NCBI GenBank assembly: GCA_963821235.1
Contig: CAWGCS010000002.1
Span: forward strand, 1 to 64,000
Direction: 5' to 3'
DNA from: CTSoil-043 sp963821235
GTDB lineage: Bacteria > Chloroflexota > Limnocylindria > Limnocylindrales > CSP1-4
DNA length: 64,000 nucleotides
The position numbers and the translations under genes were made by a program. The notes under the pieces were generated by a model. The model was not told the origin of the DNA. It did not search any database and saw only the letters and a list, made by a program, of their open reading frames with translations. This document shows, in pieces, positions 41,882 to 50,343 of this stretch. The stretch's first letter is position 1. Each line of letters begins with the position of its first letter.

Positions 41882-42688
41882 GTGAGCCACCCGCCGGTCG
41901 GTCGCGAGCCCCTCGAGCACGCCGCAGCGCGCCGCCTGATCGACGCGTTCCTCGTGGATGAGCTGGACGCTCGCGATGCCGCGCGGCTGGCCGCCCACGT
42001 CGAGGGCTGCGCGGCCTGCGCCGCGGAGATCGGCGGGGCCACCCGGCTGTTCGCCCTCCTCGGCGCCCTGCCGACTCCGCCGCCCGCGCCCGACCTCGAC
42101 GAGCGGGTCATCCTGGCGGCCCTCCGCGACCGCGACCGCCGCCACGAGCACCGCTCATGGCTGGCCAACCTCCGGACCCAGGTCTTCCGCGGCGCCGTCC
42201 GCACGACCGGCACCCTCGTGGTGACGATCGTGACCGTCGCCGTGCTGGGCGGCGCGTTCGTCCTGGCGGCCGGGCTGATCACCCAGGTTGCGCTGGGACC
42301 CGGTCCGCGTGCTACAGTGCGGCCGGAGATGACGCCGACGCCTGCGCCGACGCTCGAGATCACGGTCGCGCCCACGACACCGCCGCCGGCGGTGACGTCG
42401 AAGCCCACCCCGGCCCCGACCGAGACTCCGGCGGTGACGGCGCCGCCGACCCCCGCACCCACCCCGGCCCCCACGGCCACGCCGGAGCCCACCGGAACCC
42501 CGGAGCCCTCGCCGACGTCCACCGTGGAGCCCACGCCGTCGCCCAGCGCGACCGCCGAACCCACCCCCACGCCATCCCCCACCCCGGTCCCGACGGAGAA
42601 GCCGCGGCGGACCCCTCCGCCGTCGGCGAGCCCGTCGCCGGCCCTCTCGCAGGCGCCCAACGAGGCGCCGCCCACCACATCGCCGTAA
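41882..42688 (+). CDS. Zinc-type anti-sigma factor with Pro/Thr-rich outer tail
   Basis: GTG at 41882. 268 residues: N-terminal anti-sigma domain with the HxxxCxxC zinc box (H39, C43, C46 in AAHVEGCAACAAEI), a linker, one membrane helix (about residues 108-133) and then about 130 residues almost wholly Pro, Thr, Ala, Glu and Ser (runs such as TPTPAP, PTPSPS). The tail could span the cell wall. It should hold the 41033 sigma factor at the membrane until a surface signal releases it. Confidence 0.85.
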   Translation: MSHPPVGREPLEHAAARRLIDAFLVDELDARDAARLAAHVEGCAACAAEIGGATRLFALLGALPTPPPAPDLDERVILAALRDRDRRHEHRSWLANLRTQVFRGAVRTTGTLVVTIVTVAVLGGAFVLAAGLITQVALGPGPRATVRPEMTPTPAPTLEITVAPTTPPPAVTSKPTPAPTETPAVTAPPTPAPTPAPTATPEPTGTPEPSPTSTVEPTPSPSATAEPTPTPSPTPVPTEKPRRTPPPSASPSPALSQAPNEAPPTTSP

Positions 42689-42864
42689 CTGCGGGGCGGG
42701 CAGTGCCCGTCTCGTCGTTCCGGGCCTTCCGGAAGGCAGTGGAAGAGGCAACGACAGCCGGATCGGATGCACGACGAAAGGAGCAGAGGGACCGATCCGA
42801 ACCCGGGAGCCGACAGCCCCGGTCAACGCACCAGGCAACGACATCCCCTATGGGAGGAACTCAC

Positions 42865-45348
42865 TTGAGTATCTGGAAGAAGGCGGTAGGCGTCGGCACG
42901 AGTGCCGCGCTTCTCGCTTCGCTTCTCATCACGGCAGCGGCGCCGGCCGCGCTCGCCAGCATCACGCAGACGAGCGCCGGCAATGTCGCGCAGGGGGCCA
43001 CCTCTGCCGGCACGGCGACGTTCCTCTTCACCGAGAACTCGATCAACGCGCTGCAGACGACCGGGACCATGACGGTCCACATCACGGACTCCGCCTCTGG
43101 CGCGACCGTGACCTGGGCCGGCACGCCGGTCGTCTCCGCCCCGGATTCGCTCGGCGCGAGCGCCACGATCTTCGGCGCCGACCTGATCATCTCGATCACT
43201 GACTTCGACAACGCGAACGTCGAGACGATCAGCATCACCGGCCTGAAGGTCAAGGCCGCCTCCAACGCTGCGACGGGCGCGGTCCTCGCGACCCTGTCCG
43301 ACAGCGCTGCGGGCGCGATCTACGGCGCCTTCGTCGGCGGCACCGCGACGGCCACCGGCAAGCTCGCCCAGGCCTACGGCCCGACGACCACCAACTGGAT
43401 CGTCGCCGTCGACTCGACCTCGCCCTGCATCTTCAGCGGCACGAACGACGTCACCGTCGGCTCCGAGACCCTCACCGTCACGTCCGTGTCGGCGAACAAC
43501 GTCCCGGTCGCCGGCCAGCAGACGTTCGTCACGTCCGCGATGACGAGCAACCACCTCGCCAACGAGGTCGTCAGCCAGACCGTCGCGAACTGCACCCCGA
43601 CTGCGCTCGGCTCGCCGGCGACGGTCGTGCAGTCGCTTTCCTACACCTCCGAGGGCAACCCCGTTGTCTTCCCGGGTGAGGCCAACTCCGCGGCCGCCGG
43701 CCTCTTCCTCGAGGAGCCGGCCGCCGGCTTCCTCGCCGCCGGGACGGTCATCACCTACACGCTCGACACCGCGGGCGTCGTCTTCTCGGGCACGCCTTCG
43801 ACCGACATCCACGCTGGCAACATCGTCGACGGGCAGCCGGTCCTCTCGCTCGATCGCAAGGTCGTGACCATCACGGTCTCCACCGCGTCGAGCGTGGCGT
43901 CGCTGATCCACCTCTACAACATCCACTACGACGTCGCCAGCACCGTCCCGGCCGGCACCTTCGTGTCCGTCACCGTGACGCTCAGCAGCGGCAAGATCGT
44001 CACGCCGACGACGAACACCAACGCCGTCGTCTTCCGCGGCGTCACGGCCACGGCTTCCATGCCGACGGTCTACATCGGCGAGAACGCGCAGGCCACCGGC
44101 CTCGTGACGATCGCCGAGCAGGATCCGGCCTTCTTCCAGAGCGGCACCGGCCAGAACAACGTCCTCGAGGTCTGCCCCCTGGGCGTGAACTACAACTTCA
44201 CCTTCGCCCCGTGGGCCAAGGTGACGGCCGGCGACCTTCGCCTCCGCGAGGGTGACGTGGCGTCCCCCGACAACATCGTTGCCGGGACGCAGGACGGCAG
44301 CTGCTACTACTGGACGGTCTGGACCGGCAGCACGGTCGCTTCGACGATCGTGATCGGCGACAGCACGTTCGCCACCGGCCCCCTCATCAACGTCTTCACG
44401 ACCCAGGCGCCCGGCACGGTCGCCTTGGACATCTACAGCGGCGACGGCGTCACCAGCTTCGATGAGGACCTCATCGCGACGGTCGGCTTCGCCACCGCGG
44501 TCTATCGCAACCAGGTCGTCGTGACGGCGCTCAGCCAGCCGGTCATCCCGGCCGGCTCCGCGGACGTCAAGGTCGGCGACATCCAGATCGCCGAGACGGC
44601 CTACGGCCAGCTCAAGGACGGCGAGGACATCTGCGTCGAGGTCCTCCCGCGGACCTCGAACAACATCTTCCAGGACACCTACCTCAAGGCGCTCCTCACG
44701 GCGGACCTCCCGACCGTGACGGCGTCGGGGGGCCTGGTCGTCAGCCCGGTCAACTGGTCTGAGCGCTTCTGCAACGGCGACAGCCAGGTTGGCGCCATCG
44801 GCACCCACATGGTGTCGTTCAGCTTCACCGTGCTGCAGCAGTCGCTGAGCGCGACCGGCAAGCTCGTCATCGGCAACATCCACGTCATCACGACGGCGGA
44901 CGCCCCGGCGGGCCCGGTCCTCTTCAACGTCTACGGCTTCGGCGGCAGCCCGACGAGCCTCCAGTTCCAGAGCACGGTCTCGCCGGCCAAGATCGGCGTG
45001 GCTCCGAAGCTCAACATCGGTGCGGTCAGCGCGCTCGGCCTCAACCCGACGAGCGGCTACACCACCAAGACCCCCAAGACCCAGGTCAAGGGCAAGTACG
45101 TGACCTGGAAGTTCACCGGCGGCACGGCCCTCGCCGGCCAGCGGGTGAACGTCCTGATCGCCAAGAAGATCAACGGCGCCTGGGGCGGCCCCGTGTACCT
45201 CAAGTCCGCGTGGGCCGATGCCAACGGCATCGTGACCTTCTCCATGAAGTCGGCCTCCGCTGCCGCGGTCAACATCCGCGTCCAGTGGCCGGGCAGCTCG
45301 ACCATGGGCGTCAGCGTCTCCAAGGCGCTCGGCGCGTACTGGAAGTAG
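42865..45348 (+). CDS. Large secreted, possibly S-layer-like protein (827 aa)
   Basis: TTG at 42865 is preferred: GGGAGGAA lies 5-6 bases upstream and the product begins MSIWKKAVGVGTSAALLASL, a normal signal peptide; ATG 42850 would place the ribosome binding site inside the gene. Mature protein is rich in Thr, Val, Ala and Ser, nearly free of Arg/Lys, with beta-strand repeats and six scattered cysteines, and ends in a domain with KGKYVTWKFTGGTALAGQRV and FSMKSASAAAVNIRVQWPGS that resembles an Ig-like module. No catalytic motif. The context, just after sigma/anti-sigma, suggests a regulated surface protein. The 176-base leader holds nothing I can name. Confidence 0.8.
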   Translation: MSIWKKAVGVGTSAALLASLLITAAAPAALASITQTSAGNVAQGATSAGTATFLFTENSINALQTTGTMTVHITDSASGATVTWAGTPVVSAPDSLGASATIFGADLIISITDFDNANVETISITGLKVKAASNAATGAVLATLSDSAAGAIYGAFVGGTATATGKLAQAYGPTTTNWIVAVDSTSPCIFSGTNDVTVGSETLTVTSVSANNVPVAGQQTFVTSAMTSNHLANEVVSQTVANCTPTALGSPATVVQSLSYTSEGNPVVFPGEANSAAAGLFLEEPAAGFLAAGTVITYTLDTAGVVFSGTPSTDIHAGNIVDGQPVLSLDRKVVTITVSTASSVASLIHLYNIHYDVASTVPAGTFVSVTVTLSSGKIVTPTTNTNAVVFRGVTATASMPTVYIGENAQATGLVTIAEQDPAFFQSGTGQNNVLEVCPLGVNYNFTFAPWAKVTAGDLRLREGDVASPDNIVAGTQDGSCYYWTVWTGSTVASTIVIGDSTFATGPLINVFTTQAPGTVALDIYSGDGVTSFDEDLIATVGFATAVYRNQVVVTALSQPVIPAGSADVKVGDIQIAETAYGQLKDGEDICVEVLPRTSNNIFQDTYLKALLTADLPTVTASGGLVVSPVNWSERFCNGDSQVGAIGTHMVSFSFTVLQQSLSATGKLVIGNIHVITTADAPAGPVLFNVYGFGGSPTSLQFQSTVSPAKIGVAPKLNIGAVSALGLNPTSGYTTKTPKTQVKGKYVTWKFTGGTALAGQRVNVLIAKKINGAWGGPVYLKSAWADANGIVTFSMKSASAAAVNIRVQWPGSSTMGVSVSKALGAYWK

Positions 45349-45360
45349 CCTCCGACTTCT

Positions 45361-45389
45361 CCGCTGGCCGGCCCCGCGCCGGCCAGCGG
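45361..45389 (+). terminator. First hairpin after the 42865 gene
   Basis: CCGCTGGCCGG / CCGGCCAGCGG pair perfectly over 11 bp with a 7-base loop (CCCCGCG), starting 12 bases after the stop codon. Together with the next hairpin it makes a tandem terminator behind a gene likely to be highly expressed. Confidence 0.65.
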
Positions 45390-45408
45390 GCACCGCTCGA
45401 ACCCTGAA

Positions 45409-45442
45409 GATCGGCCCCGGGGCACCACCCCCGGGGCCGATC
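45409..45442 (+). terminator. Second, stronger hairpin after the 42865 gene
   Basis: GATCGGCCCCGGGG / CCCCGGGGCCGATC make a perfect 14-bp stem with a 6-base loop (CACCAC), followed by TCCTTTCC. This is the clearest intrinsic terminator in the window. Confidence 0.8.
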
Positions 45443-45457
45443 TCCTTTCCAGGGAGG

Positions 45458-45463
45458 TAGACT
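45458..45463 (+). promoter_or_regulatory. -10-like TAGACT before the 45470 gene
   Basis: TAGACT ends 6 bases before GTG 45470, the leaderless spacing seen elsewhere. An AGGGAGG sits 12 bases upstream of the GTG, further than a normal ribosome binding site, so a leadered transcript remains possible. Confidence 0.45.
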
Positions 45464-45469
45464 CGGACC

Positions 45470-47119
45470 GTGGGAGCAACCCGTCGGCTACCAGGCGCCC
45501 GCGGCCCCGTCCGGACCCTCGCCCTCGCGCTGGCCGCCGCCATCGCCGTGGCGATCGCGCCGATCACGACCTCCGTCGCGGCCGACAGCGCGTCGGACAT
45601 CCCGGGCGTCCCGATGCCGGCCGGGGTCGTCACGGGCCACCTCGGCGGGGAGATCTACGACGTCGTCTACAGCCTCGACGTGGAGCCCGGCTCCGTGATC
45701 CTGGCCAGCCTGGACGGCCCGTCCGGCACCGACTTCGACCTCTACCTGTTCGACGCGACGGCCACCACCGTCGTGACCAACGTCGGGGTGGTCGCCAAGT
45801 CGACCGGCTCGACGAGCAGCGAGTCGCTGGCCCACCCCGCCCCGATCGGCGGGCGCTTCTACGTCGACCTCAACTCGGCCACCGCCGCGGTCGGGACGTA
45901 CACGCTCGTGGTCCAGGTCATCCCCGACCGGCCCTCGGTCGCCAACGTCGTGCTGGACGAGGGACGCGAGCGCACCAGCAGCACCACCGTCTCGGCCTCC
46001 GTCACGGCGTCGGGCAGCCTCTCCGGCCCGGTCCGCATGGCCTTCAGCGCCGACGGGACGTCGTGGGGACCGTGGCTTCCGTACCAGGCGGTCTCCACGT
46101 GGACCTTCGCCGTCGGCGACGGCACGAAGACGCTGTGGGCGAAGGTGGAGAACGGCGCGGGCCTGGCCAGCGCGCCCGCCTCGGACGGCATCGTCCTGGA
46201 CACCGAGCAGCCGGGGGTGACGGCGGTCGACCCGCCCGTCAACGCCGACCTCGTGGGCGCCCGCCCGACGGTCACCGTCACCTTCAGCGAGCCGATCGAC
46301 CCGGCGTCGTGGGGTCTCGTGGGGCTGGTCGTCCAGACGCCCGATGGCACCCTCGTGCCTGGCACCTACACGATGGGCGCCGCCCCGAACGTCGGCATCT
46401 ATCGCCCGACGGTGGATCTCGTGCCAGGCGCCTCGTATGTCCTCTCGGTGGGCGCCGTCCGCGACGTGGCGGGCAACCTCGTCGCCTCGATCGGGTCCTG
46501 GCTCGCCGTGGATCGCCCCGCACCCGAGATCAGCGCGGCGGCCGGGCCCCGGATCGTCGACCGGGGCGCCACGTCCCTGCTCAGCGGGCAGGTCACGGCT
46601 CCGGCGGGCGTCTCCTCGCTCACGCTGGAGGCCCGACCGTCCGGCGCGCTGGAGACGGTCCCGCTCGGCTCCGTGCCGGTCGGCGCGGACGGGAGGTACT
46701 CCGTGCGGGTGACGCCGCACTCCACGACGGAGTACCGCCTCCGCGTCCCCGCGATCGGCGACTACGGGGCCGGCGCGGTGACGGTGTCCGTCCTCGTGCG
46801 GCGGAAGGCCGCCATCGCAGGCTCGGGACCCTCGGTCATCAGGGCGGGTCGCGTCGGGGCGAGGACGACGGTCGCCGCGACCGTCGCGCCGGCCGCCGCC
46901 AGCGTGCCGGTCGCCTTCCGCCTGGAACGGTGGAGCAGCGTGTCTCGGACATGGCGGCTCGTCGGGACGCTCAACCGCCGAACCGATGCGACGGGGCGCG
47001 CGAGCGTGGCCTGGACGCCGCAGGGAAGCGGGCTCTATCGCTGGCGGGCCGTCGCCGCGTCGACCGCGGACTACTCGACCGGCTCGAGCGCATGGGTGCG
47101 CTGGAGCATCAGCCGGTAG
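45470..47119 (+). CDS. Secreted multi-domain beta-sandwich protein (549 aa)
   Basis: GTG at 45470. Signal peptide (LALALAAAIAVAIAPITTSVAA). Residues about 45-145 look like a pre-peptidase C-terminal domain (YDVVYSLDVEPGSVILASLD, GTDFDLYLFDATA, FYVDLNSATAAVGTYTLVVQ). Next come Ig-like segments, one with the Big_5 pattern TVTVTFSEPIDPASW ... YVLSVGAVRDVAGN, and a C-terminal region with RTTVAATVAPAAASVPVAF and RASVAWTPQGSGLYRWRAVA. No protease or other enzyme motif. Likely a cell-surface or matrix protein. Confidence 0.78.
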   Translation: MGATRRLPGARGPVRTLALALAAAIAVAIAPITTSVAADSASDIPGVPMPAGVVTGHLGGEIYDVVYSLDVEPGSVILASLDGPSGTDFDLYLFDATATTVVTNVGVVAKSTGSTSSESLAHPAPIGGRFYVDLNSATAAVGTYTLVVQVIPDRPSVANVVLDEGRERTSSTTVSASVTASGSLSGPVRMAFSADGTSWGPWLPYQAVSTWTFAVGDGTKTLWAKVENGAGLASAPASDGIVLDTEQPGVTAVDPPVNADLVGARPTVTVTFSEPIDPASWGLVGLVVQTPDGTLVPGTYTMGAAPNVGIYRPTVDLVPGASYVLSVGAVRDVAGNLVASIGSWLAVDRPAPEISAAAGPRIVDRGATSLLSGQVTAPAGVSSLTLEARPSGALETVPLGSVPVGADGRYSVRVTPHSTTEYRLRVPAIGDYGAGAVTVSVLVRRKAAIAGSGPSVIRAGRVGARTTVAATVAPAAASVPVAFRLERWSSVSRTWRLVGTLNRRTDATGRASVAWTPQGSGLYRWRAVAASTADYSTGSSAWVRWSISR

Positions 47120-47336
47120 GGGCTGCCGGGCGCGCGGGCGGGTCGAGGGCCGGCAGCGGGGCGATCCACGGACCGATCGGTGGGCCAGTCGGGCCGTCCG
47201 GCACTCGTCGCTACGAAGCCGACACGAGGATCATCCGGCTGTGATCCGGGGGTAGCCGACGGCGCGCATACTCGTCCTACCCGGCGCCAGGGAACCGGCA
47301 GGTCCTCCGCGGCGTCGGGGGACAACGGAGGTGATC

Positions 47337-49814
47337 ATGAACCGACCCCAGCATCGATGGCGCGCGCGCCTCGCCGCCCTGGCGACCGGCGGCGCGCTCC
47401 TGGTGGGACTCTTCCCCCTGGCCGGCACGGCCCTCGCTGCGACGAGCATCACGCCGGCGAGTGGCGGAAGCGCGATCCCGGCCGACACGGGCCCCGCCCC
47501 GACCGGGACGGCGGCGTGGACGGCCCTCACCGGGCCCGTCGTCACGGAGGGCGCCGCCGGCGACATCCCGAACAGCGGCACGATCACCCTGACCCTGACC
47601 GGCGGCTTCGAGCTCCGGACGGGCGCCCTCGGCGGAGCGGTCGGCGCGGCCTTCACAGCATCGGCCGGCACGTGCGCCCTCACGGCGACGACCCCGGTCG
47701 TGACCGCGACGACGATCACGACAACGCTCGGCGGGACCGCCAGCACCGGCAGCGACCGCTGTCGCCTCACCCTCTCCGGGATCCAGGTCCGCCCGACCAG
47801 CGGCATCGTGCCCAACGCCGGGGCGCTCACCTTCAGCGGCGCGGTCGCCGGCGCGGCCGGCACCCTCACGATGGTCGCCGGGGCCCCGATCCTCACCTTC
47901 ACCCAGCAGCCCAGCGCGTCCGCGGCGGGCGGCGTCGCGTTCGCCCAGCAGCCCAAGGTGAAGTCGGCCGACCGCTTCGGGAACGAGCGGGTCAACGACC
48001 TCGTCACCCTCGCGATCAACACCTTCACCACTTCCGGCGCCAGCCTGACCTGCACGCCCAGCAACCAGGCGGCCACGGTCGACGTGGCCGGCGAGGCGAT
48101 CGCGACCTTCGCCGGCTGCTCCATCGACAAGACCGGCACCTACACGCTCCGGGCGACCACGGCTGGCCAGGCCTCGCCGATCCCCGCCAGCAGCACGATT
48201 ACCATCACGCTCGGGCCGGCGGCGAAGCTCGTCTTCTACCAGCGGCCGCTCGTCGGCGTGGCCGGCGTCACCTTCCCGCTCCAGCCCGTCGTCGCCGTCG
48301 CCGACGCCGGCGGCAACATCCTGCCGTCGGGCTTCGCCGGCACGGTGAGCCTGGCCATCACCTCCAATCCGGGGAGCGGCACGCTCACCTGCACGACCGG
48401 CCCCTTGAACGTCAGCACCGCGATCACCGCCATCGGCGTGACCGCGACCTTCGCCGGCTGCCGTATCAACAATGCCGGCGTCGGCTACACCCTCACCGCG
48501 ACGAGCGCCGGCCTCACGTCGGCGACGACGCCGGTCTTCGACATCGAGAACCAGCTCGCGTTCTCCACCCAGCCCTCGGGCGCCATCGGCGGCGCCGTCT
48601 TCACGACCCAGCCGGTCGTGGCCGTCCGAGCCAACGCGGCAACGGCCGTCAACGACCAGACGACGGTCGTGACCCTCTCCATCCGGCCCGGCACCGGGGC
48701 ATCGGGGGCGACCCTCACCTGCACCGGCGGCCTCTCCAGGACGGTCGTCTCCGGCCTTGCGGCGTTCACCGGCTGCTCGATCGACAAGCTCAGCCCGTCC
48801 GGCAACCCGGTCCAGCTGGTCGCGTCGACGTCCACCGGCCTCGGGTCGGTCTTCAGCAGCTCCTTCGCCGTGACGGTCGGACCGGCCACGAAGGTGGCCT
48901 TCACGACGCAGCCGACGACCGCCACGGTCGCCCAGACGTTCCCGACCGCGCCGGTCGTCTCTATCCAGGACGCGGGCGGCAACACGGTCACGACCGGTGT
49001 CTCGTCGACCGCCACGGTCACGCTGGCCCTCGGGTCCAACCCTGGCGGCGGCACGCTCACCTGCTCCGGTGGCCTGACGAAGGCGGCCGTGGCGGGCGTG
49101 GCGACGTTCACCGGCTGCTCGATCGACCGCGCCGGCTCCCCCTACACGCTGGTCGCCAGCTCGGTCGGCCTGGCCTCGGCCACGTCGAGCCCCTTCAGCG
49201 TTGGGCTCGTCCCGGCCACGATCACCCTGGTCCGCTCGCGCGGGATGATCACCTACGGTGAGTCGCTCGACTTCCTCGTCCAGTTCGGGACGAATGGGGC
49301 GAACAAGCCGTTCGTGCTCGAGTACTCGAGCGTCGGCGTCCCCTGGACGACGATCGCCAACCTCACCACGAACGCCGCGGGCGCCGCGTCGTTCAACTAT
49401 GCCCCGACCCGGACCGGCTACGTGCGGGCCCGCTTCCTGGGCACCACGGACCTCGGCGCCGCCACGAGCGCGGTCTACATCGTCGGCGTCCGCCAGACGG
49501 TCACCACGCTGAGCCCGCACCACACGGGCACCAAGTCGATCGCCAAGGGGACGTCGATCACGTTCAGCTCCCGGGTTCGGCCGCTGCGCGCCGACCTGGC
49601 CCCCTCGACCGTGACGTTCCGCTTCTACCGCAAGGTGGGCTCGACGTGGGTGCTCCGCTACGAGCGTCGCGTCCCGACCGACTCGAGCGGCGTCGCCCGA
49701 ACGACGTTCCGGTTCGGTGTGGGCGGCAGCTGGTACGTCCGCGCCTATGCCCCCAAGACGCCCTACAACTCGATCAGCCGCTTCACGCTCCGTGAGGTCT
49801 TCGTGGTGCGCTGA
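47337..49814 (+). CDS. Secreted repeat protein with disulfide-linked Ig-like modules (825 aa)
   Basis: ATG 47337 is chosen because GGAGGTGATC directly before it is an extended match to the anti-Shine-Dalgarno sequence; the in-frame GTG 47331 is inside it. A signal peptide is followed by at least four tandem modules of about 105-115 residues, each beginning near xFxxQP (TQQPSASAAGGVAF, YQRPLVGVAGVTFPLQPVV, STQPSGAIGGAVFTTQPVV, TTQPTTATVAQTFPTAPVV), with VADAGGN-like turns and a cysteine pair (TLTC ... GCSID). The C-terminal about 200 residues are non-repeated Ig-like domains. Probably a surface adhesin or matrix protein. Confidence 0.8.
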   Translation: MNRPQHRWRARLAALATGGALLVGLFPLAGTALAATSITPASGGSAIPADTGPAPTGTAAWTALTGPVVTEGAAGDIPNSGTITLTLTGGFELRTGALGGAVGAAFTASAGTCALTATTPVVTATTITTTLGGTASTGSDRCRLTLSGIQVRPTSGIVPNAGALTFSGAVAGAAGTLTMVAGAPILTFTQQPSASAAGGVAFAQQPKVKSADRFGNERVNDLVTLAINTFTTSGASLTCTPSNQAATVDVAGEAIATFAGCSIDKTGTYTLRATTAGQASPIPASSTITITLGPAAKLVFYQRPLVGVAGVTFPLQPVVAVADAGGNILPSGFAGTVSLAITSNPGSGTLTCTTGPLNVSTAITAIGVTATFAGCRINNAGVGYTLTATSAGLTSATTPVFDIENQLAFSTQPSGAIGGAVFTTQPVVAVRANAATAVNDQTTVVTLSIRPGTGASGATLTCTGGLSRTVVSGLAAFTGCSIDKLSPSGNPVQLVASTSTGLGSVFSSSFAVTVGPATKVAFTTQPTTATVAQTFPTAPVVSIQDAGGNTVTTGVSSTATVTLALGSNPGGGTLTCSGGLTKAAVAGVATFTGCSIDRAGSPYTLVASSVGLASATSSPFSVGLVPATITLVRSRGMITYGESLDFLVQFGTNGANKPFVLEYSSVGVPWTTIANLTTNAAGAASFNYAPTRTGYVRARFLGTTDLGAATSAVYIVGVRQTVTTLSPHHTGTKSIAKGTSITFSSRVRPLRADLAPSTVTFRFYRKVGSTWVLRYERRVPTDSSGVARTTFRFGVGGSWYVRAYAPKTPYNSISRFTLREVFVVR

Positions 49815-49840
49815 GGCGGGCCCGCAACGCGGCCTTGAAC

Positions 49841-49866
49841 GAGGCCCCCGCTCCGGCGGGGGCCTC
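49841..49866 (+). terminator. Intrinsic terminator after the 47337 gene
   Basis: GAGGCCCCCG / CGGGGGCCTC, perfect 10-bp stem with 6-base loop (CTCCGG), 26 bases after the stop codon and followed by TTCGCG. It ends the surface-protein cluster. Confidence 0.75.
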
Positions 49867-49943
49867 TTCGCGTGTCCGGGGGCGGCAGGTGGCCGGGTGG
49901 GGTCGTCCGTGTCGGGCCGTGCACCGGGCCGTGCCCGCGGCCT

Positions 49944-50119
49944 GCCGCCGGATCGCGCCGGGCGGGGTGGCATCGCCGCCGGATCGCGCCGGGCGGGGTG
50001 CGCCGGGTCGTGCCGGGCTGTCCGCGCGAGGTGCGCCGGGTCGTGCCGGGCGGGGTGACATCGCCGCCCGGATGTCAGGCGGAGTGACGCGAGACGGCTC
50101 GAACCGGCCGTCGTGTCAC
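49944..50119. repeat. Degenerate GC-rich repeats and inverted repeat in a non-coding stretch
   Basis: A 26-bp perfect unit (begins GCCGCCGGATCGCGCC, ends GGGCGGGGTG) occurs at 49944-49969 and 49975-50000, followed by two weaker copies (CGCCGGGTCGTGCCGGGC) to about 50062. At 50084-50119 an imperfect inverted repeat (GTGAC...ACGGC / GCCGT...GTCAC) follows. The 450-bp gap 49867-50320 contains no convincing gene; the rest of it up to 50250 is unremarkable. Confidence 0.6.
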
Positions 50120-50251
50120 TCGGCCTGGCACCACACGCGATCCCGTGCTCCGCGAATCAGCCAAAGGCCGGTTTCGCCGATTCGCCACGCTCGCGACCGC
50201 GAGATGTGCCAGGCGGGGTGGAATCCGCAGGGTCGGCAGGGAGGGCTCCCG

Positions 50252-50343
50252 CCCGCTCGCCAGCCGGCGTCGGGCGCCCGCTCGCCGGCCGGCGTCAGGC
50301 GCCGCCTCCGACGGCCGGCGTCAGGCGCCGCCTCCGACGGCCG
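50252..50343. repeat. 25-26 bp tandem repeat spanning the 3' end of the NRAMP-like gene
   Basis: A unit of about 26 bp (core GCCGGCGTCAGGCGCC) recurs from 50252, 50277 and 50303 onward; the 50286-50316 and 50312-50342 stretches are identical over about 31 bases with period 26. The stop codon of the minus-strand transporter gene (50321-50323) lies inside the array, so copy-number change would alter its C-terminus. Confidence 0.65.

Noticed and set aside
42823..45633. 936-codon minus-strand open frame opposite the 42865 protein
   Set aside because: The plus-strand gene has a signal peptide, ribosome binding site and terminators; the reverse frame has none.
50252..50343. Possible CRISPR array
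   Set aside because: Units of 25-26 bp are directly adjacent, with no unique spacers between them, so this is a simple tandem repeat.
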